A stretch of DNA of 6,036 nt from Terriglobia bacterium. Its GTDB lineage: Bacteria; Acidobacteriota; Terriglobia; UBA7540. The stretch is taken from contig JASIKV010000439.1 of the NCBI GenBank assembly GCA_030049455.1, positions 1-6,036 on the forward strand, read 5' to 3'. The position numbers and the translations under genes were made by a program. Below the pieces are notes generated by a model. That model made no database searches. It was not told the origin of the DNA and saw nothing but the letters and a program-made list of their open reading frames with translations. Below, one piece after another: positions 1 through 4,825 of the stretch; positions within the stretch are counted from its first letter, which is position 1; each line of letters begins with the position of its first letter.

Positions 1-1493
1 CCGTAATAAGGCGATATGCTGAGCGACTTGGTGATCCGGATATCCGCCGAGAGGTCCCACACATTCGCCAGGCTGCGAGCACCGTTGCTCGGACGGCCCG
101 TGAAACCGAAGGTTTGGGGCTGAAATGCTCCACCCCCCGAGTACCAGAGGTCGGCAGCGCTGGCCAGACGCAGGGCGTGCGCTTCACTACGAATCGACAG
201 CCTCGATACCGGCTTTAAATTGAGACTTGCGTACGCGTCCTCATTGTTCATCATGTTATAGAAGGGGAAGCGGGCGTATTGGCGTGGCGTGGTGAGCACC
301 TGGAAAAAAGTGCCGTGCTTGGAATCGGTGGCATTGCTGTCGCCGCTGCCGTAGGAGTAACCCGCGCTGAACCAGGGCTTCAGTTGTTTCACCGGCAGTT
401 GCCAGCCGCCTTCGCCCACGAACGCGCTGGCGCGTTGCGTCAAACTGCCCCATGAGCCGGTTTGGGCCACTCCCCAAACGAGAAAATCGAACTTGCCGGC
501 GCTTGCGCTATTGACAACGTGGACGTAATCTCCGCCCCAAGTCGCGATTTCGATTTTGCCCAGGTCGGCTGTGCGCGCCGCGGTGGACCGGTTATCCGTC
601 TTGAGCACGGTGGTGCGATGGTCGATGTAGCCCAGGGCAAACACACGCAGTTCCCCTGCGCTGCTGCCTGTGCTTACCGACCTTGTATACGCGCCGTAGT
701 AGGTATCCACGTCAAGTTCGCCCATGCCTTTGGCCTGGAAAACCCCTGCCGTTGGACGAGCTCCCAGGAACGTGAAGTTGTTCTTGCCGGAATCGGCAGA
801 AAACTGAAGCCCATCGAACGAGCGCTGCACGGCGGTGAAGGCGAAATTGGAAATGAGGCGGCTCGAAATGCGTGTCTGGACCACCGCGGCGAGCATAGGA
901 TCGACGGGCTTGACTTCCGTACCGTCGAAATACTCAAAACGCCCAAGTTTCACGGCGGCGGCACCCAGATGCTTGAAATCCACGAAGCCCTGCTTCACGA
1001 ATCCATTGGCGACATTGGTGCGATTACTGTTGGCCGCGTAATAACTTCCCCCCAGTCCGAGTTGGCCCTGCGGAGCGGCAACGACTGCAGTGTTGGGTAG
1101 ACCCAGGATGGTGGGCTGCTCGCCTTCCAGAAACCAGTCGAAACGCTTTCCCGTTTGACCAATGCCGATTCGCAGAAGCGAATCCCAAAAACCGTAGTCG
1201 CTGTTCCCCGTCGGCCCCTGAAACCAATACCAACCCTCGGCCCGGGTTCGCCAGTTCACTGTAACTTCCAATGGTCCAATCTTGTGCGCTTGGGGTTCGG
1301 CTGGCGCAGGATTATCGCCAGCCGTAGCCGTCTCAGGCGAAGATGCAGCCGATGCGTCTGCCGACGCTGCGTCTGTTCCGTACGCTGTCTGCAGTGACGA
1401 CGCCGAACCCACAGGATTTGACTGCTGCGAGAAGCATAGACTGGCAGGAAGAAGAACGCACACGCCCACCAGGCCTCCAACTGCAAGTTTCAT
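1..1493 (-). CDS. Alginate export family (AlgE-like) outer-membrane porin, 3' truncated by window edge
   Basis: This frame stays open for 497 codons from ATG 1493 to the window edge, so the C-terminus is missing. Residues 1-22 look like a Sec signal peptide (basic Lys2, hydrophobic core, cleavage near CFS|QQ). The Cys at 20 is preceded by Leu, so it is not a normal lipobox. Residues 23-70 form an Ala/Ser/Pro-rich linker. From about residue 78 the protein alternates aromatic and polar residues as beta-barrel strands do. It carries landmarks I associate with the alginate-export (Alginate_exp) family of Acidobacteria: RAEGWYWF (84-91), FDWFLEG (118-124), LGRFEYFDGTEV (183-194), VQRSFDG (222-228) and GELDVDTYYGAY (258-269). 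The likely role is a monomeric barrel passing an anionic polysaccharide or another solute across the outer membrane. The real substrate is unknown and no alginate synthesis genes are visible. The start is supported by AGGAG five bases upstream (1499-1503) and by the signal peptide. Confidence 0.88.
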   Translation of the reverse strand, partial: MKLAVGGLVGVCVLLPASLCFSQQSNPVGSASSLQTAYGTDAASADASAASSPETATAGDNPAPAEPQAHKIGPLEVTVNWRTRAEGWYWFQGPTGNSDYGFWDSLLRIGIGQTGKRFDWFLEGEQPTILGLPNTAVVAAPQGQLGLGGSYYAANSNRTNVANGFVKQGFVDFKHLGAAAVKLGRFEYFDGTEVKPVDPMLAAVVQTRISSRLISNFAFTAVQRSFDGLQFSADSGKNNFTFLGARPTAGVFQAKGMGELDVDTYYGAYTRSVSTGSSAGELRVFALGYIDHRTTVLKTDNRSTAARTADLGKIEIATWGGDYVHVVNSASAGKFDFLVWGVAQTGSWGSLTQRASAFVGEGGWQLPVKQLKPWFSAGYSYGSGDSNATDSKHGTFFQVLTTPRQYARFPFYNMMNNEDAYASLNLKPVSRLSIRSEAHALRLASAADLWYSGGGAFQPQTFGFTGRPSNGARSLANVWDLSADIRITKSLSISPYY

Positions 1494-1511
1494 ACCGTCT
1501 CCTGTTAGCTT

Positions 1512-1557
1512 CCACTGGCGGCGCTTCCCTAAGATTGGTGTGAAGCTGTCACAGTGG
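1512..1557 (-). promoter_or_regulatory. Two competing hairpins in the porin leader
   Basis: In the predicted transcript, CCACUG (1557-1552) can pair with CAGUGG (1517-1512). Inside that stem, GCUUC (1546-1542) can pair with GAAGC (1527-1523), separated by a symmetric 5x5 internal loop. The structure ends eight bases before the AGGAG ribosome binding site. A second hairpin, UGUGA/UCACA (1553-1549 with 1543-1539, five-base loop), uses bases of both stems, so the two cannot form together. As DNA, the smaller element is a palindrome, TGTGA-N5-TCACA, that could instead be a regulator's operator. The pairing is read directly from the sequence; any regulatory role is inference. Confidence 0.35.
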
Positions 1558-1601
1558 TAAATTTGTCGTAAATCGATGGCTGGGATGCCCCTGAAGGCGT
1601 A

Positions 1602-1631
1602 ATTATCCGCGTGAGCTTTTCTCAACGTCAA
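1602..1631 (-). promoter_or_regulatory. Sigma70-type promoter for the porin gene
   Basis: On the minus strand, TTGACG (1631-1626, five of six matches to the -35 consensus) is followed after 18 bases by GATAAT (1607-1602, five of six matches to the -10 consensus). The sequence just upstream is AT-rich, which could act as an UP-like element. The start of transcription would fall near 1595, giving a leader of about 100 bases before the porin ATG at 1493. This is a pattern match only. Confidence 0.6.
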
Positions 1632-1916
1632 TAATGCAAATAAGGTATATGGGTTATTTCTTTTGATTACACAGCCCGAGTTGCGGGAACCTTCCGTCGC
1701 CTGCCGCCAACGCTCGCGGCAACGGATCCCAATGCATAAAGCAGGCGTATCCCCTCACGGGAACCGGCGGGTTGGACTTCCCAACTATTGCCTGGGCAAT
1801 CGAGCTCGGCCTCTCGCGGATTGCGCGTTCGGCTCCGCCGATTTCTTGCGGCCCTTCAACCCCGTCTGCTGCGTGGGAACGCTCGCTTCCACGAGGCCTA
1901 AGGGATTCAAGTGCCC

Positions 1917-2132
1917 TTACTTCTTCAAGAGTGACAGGATTTCCTGCTGATTCTTGAGAATGAGGTTAAGGCTGTTCTGGTTGTTCTTAATGATCAACTG
2001 GTTCTCGAGGATTGTCTTCTGGTTGTATTTGATTGTCTGCTGGTTACTTTTGATCGTGCCTTGGTTGGCGAGAATGGCCTTCTGGTTGGCCAAGATATGT
2101 TTCTGATTTGCCAGGACTTTTTTCTCAGACAT
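1917..2132 (-). CDS. Small coiled-coil protein of IxxNQxx heptad repeats (71 aa), function unknown
   Basis: After MSEKK the protein is almost pure seven-residue repeat. Val6, Ile13, Ile20, Ile27, Ile34, Ile41, Ile48 and Leu55 occupy one core position (a). Asn9, 16, 23, 30, 37, 44 and 51 occupy the other (d), each followed by Gln. Near the C-terminus the register shifts by three residues and resumes at Ile58/Asn61 and Ile65/Leu68, ending in LLKK. There is no signal peptide, membrane segment or catalytic motif, so a soluble, probably trimeric, parallel coiled coil is the simplest reading. Asn at d with Ile at a resembles the ion-binding 'N@d' layers (IxxNTxx) of trimeric autotransporter stalks. 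The ATG at 2132 is chosen because AAGGAG (2139-2144) lies six bases upstream; an in-frame start at 2174 adds 14 residues that do not fit the repeat. The gene is about 42% GC, clearly poorer than its neighbours. I do not recognise a named family. Confidence 0.8.
   Translation of the reverse strand: MSEKKVLANQKHILANQKAILANQGTIKSNQQTIKYNQKTILENQLIIKNNQNSLNLILKNQQEILSLLKK
1977..2108 (-). repeat. 21-base periodic repeat inside the coiled-coil gene
   Basis: The plus-strand hexamer CTGGTT (Asn-Gln codons AAC CAG on the coding strand) recurs every 21 bases at 1977, 1998, 2019, 2040 and 2082. One-base variants occur at 2061 (TTGGTT) and 2103 (CTGATT). The bases between are more diverged, so this is an imperfect tandem repeat maintained at the protein level, not a recent array. 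Confidence 0.8.
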
Positions 2133-2138
2133 GATAAT

Positions 2139-2144
2139 CTCCTT
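2139..2144 (-). promoter_or_regulatory. Ribosome binding site that fixes the coiled-coil gene start
   Basis: AAGGAG on the minus strand stands six bases before ATG 2132. It lies inside the longer open frame that begins at 2174, so it argues for the shorter 71-residue product. Confidence 0.75.
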
Positions 2145-2253
2145 CAAACAGCTCAGATTTAAAACCAACGACAAAGAACCGGTCCAAGCGCAAGGCGGGA
2201 GGCAGAAGGGGCACGCGCAATGCGGGATTTACAGTAACCGCAGTGCGCCCCCA

Positions 2254-2267
2254 GTCCGATCGCGGAC
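2254..2267. other. Short GC-rich inverted repeat after the MFS gene
   Basis: GTCCG (2254-2258) and CGGAC (2263-2267) can form a five-base stem with a four-base loop ten bases after the MFS stop. In the direction of the MFS gene it is followed by G residues and not by a run of T, so it is not a canonical intrinsic terminator. It may still protect the 3' end or slow polymerase. Confidence 0.25.
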
Positions 2268-2276
2268 AATTCTTGT

Positions 2277-3650
2277 TCAGGATGAGGCGCCACCGGCGCG
2301 GGGCATACGACCTCCGGGCGCGGCAGCGGTGAAATGCTCCTCCGTCTCGCCGTCTGCATCATAAAAATTCCTGCCCGGAAGACGGTATCGGGGCAAGAGA
2401 AGCATCATGCCTCCTGCCGACGCCATGGCCAGAGCAAGCAGTCTCAGGGTTGGTGTGTAGGACCCGGTCAAATCGAAGGCGCGTCCGAGCACTACGGGCC
2501 CCACTGCGCCGGCAATGGCGTAAAAAGTCCAGGTGATGCCATAAAGAGTCGAGAAGGCCCGCAGCCCGAAGTAGCGAGTCAGAAGGAAGGGGGTCACATC
2601 GGCCTCGCCTCCCACTCCCACTCCAATAAGTGCTGCCGCAACGCAACCGCCGAGCAGGGTGTCGGCGCGAGCGAGCAGAAGAATTCCCACTGCGGCAATC
2701 AGGTATACTGCGCATCCCACCCGCGCTCCGAAGACACGGTCGAGGATCCAACCTACCACCAGACGTCCGAGGAGGCTCGCACCGCCCAGCACAGAGGTGC
2801 TGAGCGCGGCGCCCCGTGCGCTGATGCCGCGATCGGTCAGTAACGCCACCAAATGGGTGAGCGCGCCATTCATGCTCACCGAGCCTGCCAAGAGCGCTGC
2901 AACAATGATCCAAAACGGGGAGGAGCGAAGGCCCTGCTGCCAGGTCATTCCCCGGGAAGCCGTCGAGCGGACGGCCGGACCCTGCGCCGAACGCTCGCGA
3001 ATATATTTCCATGAAAGGGGCAGGCCCAAAATCAAGGCGAGGCCGCCCAGTCCCACATACGCCGCGCGCCAACCCGCCCAGTCAATGAGCGTCTGCGCAT
3101 AAAGCGGAAGGACCATGGAACCCAATCCCGCTCCGGCCATCATCCACGCCAACGCCATGCCCAGGCGGGCGTCAAACCACGTGGAGACTGCCCGCGAAAA
3201 CGCCAGGTGGGCCGCACCATTTCCCACGATACCCAGCAGGATGCACGTTGCGTAGAATTGCCAAAGGTGCGGGCGAAGCAAAGCCAGCGACGCGATGCCC
3301 AGCCCGAAAACACTCAGGCAGGGCAGAATGATTCGGCGCGGACCGAAGCGGTCAAGCCATCTCCCCAGGATCGGGGAGCAAACCGCCACCGTCATGGCGG
3401 CCAAGCCAAAGCCTTGCGATATCGCTTCCCGGCTCCATCCGAATTCGGCCCCCAACGGCTTCATGAAAACGCCGAAGGTGAAGATGAAAAGGGATCCGAA
3501 GCCCACCATGACGCCGAGGCTCGACGCCAGCGCCACACGCCAGCCGAAATACCCGGGCGAAAATTCACTGTGGGCGGCCGGGGCAATTTCGTTTCGGGTT
3601 ATATCCATGTCGCGCGGCCCGCTGCTCGCCTTGTCTTCGGCGCAGCTCAT
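2277..3650 (-). CDS. MFS transporter, monocarboxylate / oxalate:formate antiporter-like, 12 TM
   Basis: This 457-residue protein has about twelve hydrophobic segments in two groups of six (roughly 38-62 to 192-214, then 246-268 to 400-420) with a basic cytoplasmic loop at 215-245. The MFS signature loop between helices 2 and 3 is intact: GRWLDRFGPRR at 96-106. A degenerate copy, GWILDRVFGAR, follows helix 8 at 300-310. STWFDARLGMALAWMMAGAG (156-175) resembles the helix 4-5 region of monocarboxylate and oxalate:formate antiporter type MFS proteins, which suggests a small organic anion; the substrate cannot be read. The N-terminal (about 36 residues) and Gly/Ala-rich C-terminal extensions are hydrophilic. 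ATG 3650 follows the upstream TGA with no gap, suggesting translational coupling. A second Met at residue 15 has no clear ribosome binding site, so the first ATG is preferred. It probably ends the operon that begins at the receptor gene. Confidence 0.85.
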   Translation of the reverse strand: MSCAEDKASSGPRDMDITRNEIAPAAHSEFSPGYFGWRVALASSLGVMVGFGSLFIFTFGVFMKPLGAEFGWSREAISQGFGLAAMTVAVCSPILGRWLDRFGPRRIILPCLSVFGLGIASLALLRPHLWQFYATCILLGIVGNGAAHLAFSRAVSTWFDARLGMALAWMMAGAGLGSMVLPLYAQTLIDWAGWRAAYVGLGGLALILGLPLSWKYIRERSAQGPAVRSTASRGMTWQQGLRSSPFWIIVAALLAGSVSMNGALTHLVALLTDRGISARGAALSTSVLGGASLLGRLVVGWILDRVFGARVGCAVYLIAAVGILLLARADTLLGGCVAAALIGVGVGGEADVTPFLLTRYFGLRAFSTLYGITWTFYAIAGAVGPVVLGRAFDLTGSYTPTLRLLALAMASAGGMMLLLPRYRLPGRNFYDADGETEEHFTAAAPGGRMPRAGGASS

Positions 3651-4190
3651 TCAGGGCGTTCTCCCATACCCTTCTTGCGCAGTCTTGGCGGCGCGCGCGC
3701 GATACATGGCGGGGTCGTCCGGCTGCCAGGTTGCCAGGCCGTCCACATACCGGTTGAACATGCAGAAGGCCGCAGCGATCAGCACGGTGTCGTGAATCTC
3801 CATATCCGTTGCGCCCTGCCGTCGCGCGCGCTCCACATCCGCCGGCGTCACGGACTTGCCGCCCTGCTGCACTTTGCCGGCAATGGCCAGCAGCGCCTTC
3901 AGCTTGCCGGAGACCGGCGCCGCCTCAAAGTCTTGCTTCACCTCGGCGACCAGCTTCTCATTCCCGGCCAGATGGAAAGCGGCAATTGCGCCATGGATGT
4001 TCTGGCAGAAAAAGCAGTCGTTGCGCGAAGAAACGTAGGTGGCGATCAGCTCGCGCTCGGCGGGCGTGAGGGTGTTGGGCCCGCGCAGCAGCACTTCCGC
4101 GAGCGCGTTGAGAGGCTTCGCTGTCTCCGGCCGATAGGCCATGGGGCCGCGAATTCCCGGCAGCCCTTCGGGCAAGGGAATGTGGGGCAG
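3651..4190 (-). CDS. AhpD-like / carboxymuconolactone decarboxylase family protein, copy 2, CTG start
   Basis: This 179-residue, all-helical AhpD-like protein has the family's redox motif intact: Cys59-Phe-Phe-Cys62 with His66 (CxxCxxxH), preceded by the Glu-rich segment ERELIATYVS (45-54). AhpD proteins use such a cysteine pair in peroxide-detoxifying thiol chemistry; many relatives are annotated only as peroxidase-related or carboxymuconolactone decarboxylase-like. The frame is closed upstream by TAG at 4208-4206, and no ATG or GTG lies between that stop and the conserved N-terminus. CTG 4190 is chosen because GGAGG (4196-4200) is five bases upstream and it yields MPHIPLPEGLPGI, matching MPHIKLPEGLPGI of the preceding paralogue. 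TTG 4175 is the alternative, but lacks a well-placed ribosome binding site. The gene follows its paralogue after 15 bases and abuts the MFS gene, so the three are probably co-transcribed. The physiological substrate is unknown. Confidence 0.85.
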   Translation of the reverse strand: MPHIPLPEGLPGIRGPMAYRPETAKPLNALAEVLLRGPNTLTPAERELIATYVSSRNDCFFCQNIHGAIAAFHLAGNEKLVAEVKQDFEAAPVSGKLKALLAIAGKVQQGGKSVTPADVERARRQGATDMEIHDTVLIAAAFCMFNRYVDGLATWQPDDPAMYRARAAKTAQEGYGRTP

Positions 4191-4195
4191 TTGAT

Positions 4196-4200
4196 CCTCC
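4196..4200 (-). promoter_or_regulatory. Ribosome binding site that supports the CTG start
   Basis: GGAGG on the minus strand is separated by ATCAA from CTG 4190. It is a strong, ideally spaced site with no ATG or GTG behind it in this frame, which makes initiation at CTG the best reading. Confidence 0.7.
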
Positions 4201-4205
4201 GTGGT

Positions 4206-4778
4206 CTACGGGTTGGTTTTTCCGGCGCTTGCCGCCGATGCGTCGGCGCGGATGTACCCCTCGTCCGCCATGCGCGCGCCCATTTGCCGGTAAAGGTTAA
4301 TGTCGGTAGGCGCCCAGGTTCCGAGGCCGTCCACGTAGCGATTGTACATGCAAAAGGCCGCGGCAATCAGCACCGTATCATGGATCTCCGAATCGGTTGC
4401 TCCCTGCCGGCGGGCGCGATCCACATCCGCCGGTGTTACGTTCTTTCCACCCTGTTGGACTTTGCCCGCAATGGCCAGCAGCGCTTTGAGCTTGGCGGAA
4501 ACCGGCGCAACTTCGAAGTCCCGCTTCACGTCTTCAATCAATCGCTCGTTGCCGCTCAAATGGTGCGCGGCTGCGGCGCCATGGCTGGTCTGGCAGAAAT
4601 AGCAGTCGTTGCGGTGGGAAACGTAGGTGGCAATCAGCTCGCGCTCGCCGGAGCTGAGCGTGCTGGGGCCGCGCAGCAGAACCTCCGCCAGCGCGCGCAG
4701 GGGCACGGCGGTTTCCGGACGAAAGGCGAACAGGCCGACGATGCCGGGCAATCCTTCGGGCAGTTTGATGTGAGGCAT
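4206..4778 (-). CDS. AhpD-like / carboxymuconolactone decarboxylase family protein, copy 1
   Basis: This 190-residue protein is a paralogue of the gene immediately downstream: by my manual count about 131 of 172 aligned residues are identical. The CxxCxxxH motif is Cys59-Tyr-Phe-Cys62 and His66, preceded by ERELIATYVS (45-54). The block KLKALLAIAGKVQQGGK and the segment SEIHDTVLIAAAFCMYNRYV are nearly unchanged between copies and form the helical core. Differences cluster just after the cysteines (QTSHGAAAAHH here, QNIHGAIAAFH in the other copy) and at the C-terminus, where this copy has an Ala/Ser-rich tail. ATG 4778 is supported by AAGGAG (4789-4794), although its ten-base spacing is rather long. 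It starts 47 bases after the receptor stop with no terminator between. The expected activity is cytoplasmic thiol-based peroxide or quinone-type redox chemistry. This is a family-level inference; the true substrate is unknown. Confidence 0.87.
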   Translation of the reverse strand: MPHIKLPEGLPGIVGLFAFRPETAVPLRALAEVLLRGPSTLSSGERELIATYVSHRNDCYFCQTSHGAAAAHHLSGNERLIEDVKRDFEVAPVSAKLKALLAIAGKVQQGGKNVTPADVDRARRQGATDSEIHDTVLIAAAFCMYNRYVDGLGTWAPTDINLYRQMGARMADEGYIRADASAASAGKTNP

Positions 4779-4825
4779 GGATGGTTAACTCCTTCCGGTT
4801 GTAACGTTCATCCTCCGGGAAATGA

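Larger units (their letters stand above)
1494..1916. other. 423-base intergenic region: porin leader plus GC-rich inverted-repeat block
   Basis: No convincing gene lies here. Bases 1494-1660 hold the porin ribosome binding site, leader hairpins and promoter. Bases 1663-1916 are visibly GC-rich and carry closely packed inverted repeats: TGCCGC/GCGGCA (1702-1707, 1716-1721), GTTGG/CCAAC (1771-1775, 1781-1785), ATTGCC/GGCAAT (1787-1792, 1795-1800), the palindrome CGAGCTCG (1801-1808) and TCGGC/GCCGA (1829-1833, 1837-1841). Short plus-strand open frames crossing it have no ribosome binding site I can support, and one runs into the 3' end of the neighbouring coiled-coil gene. It could be a structured RNA, a mobile-element relic or a dispersed repeat; I cannot decide between these. 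Confidence 0.5.

Noticed and set aside
462..1100. A 212-codon open frame on the plus strand
   Set aside because: It is antisense to the well-supported porin gene, with no ribosome binding site or recognisable domain.
1663..1957. Plus-strand open frames of 95 and 61 codons
   Set aside because: There is no Shine-Dalgarno sequence or recognised domain, and both run into the 3' end of the coiled-coil gene. They are better explained as chance frames in GC-rich DNA, though they could reflect a relic in the block.
2133..2174. Upstream start at 2174 for the coiled-coil gene (85 residues)
   Set aside because: The extra 14 residues do not fit the repeat, and the strong AAGGAG lies inside them, six bases before the ATG at 2132.
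2133..2200. Possible promoter for the coiled-coil gene (TTGGAC, then TTTAAA about 18 bases later)
   Set aside because: Both boxes match the consensus poorly. The gene may instead be read from the upstream operon.
4785..4811. Nine-codon minus-strand mini-ORF (ATG 4811 to TAA) between the receptor and the first AhpD-like gene
   Set aside because: GGAGG abuts its ATG with no spacer, which is too close for normal initiation, and the peptide has no leader-peptide features.
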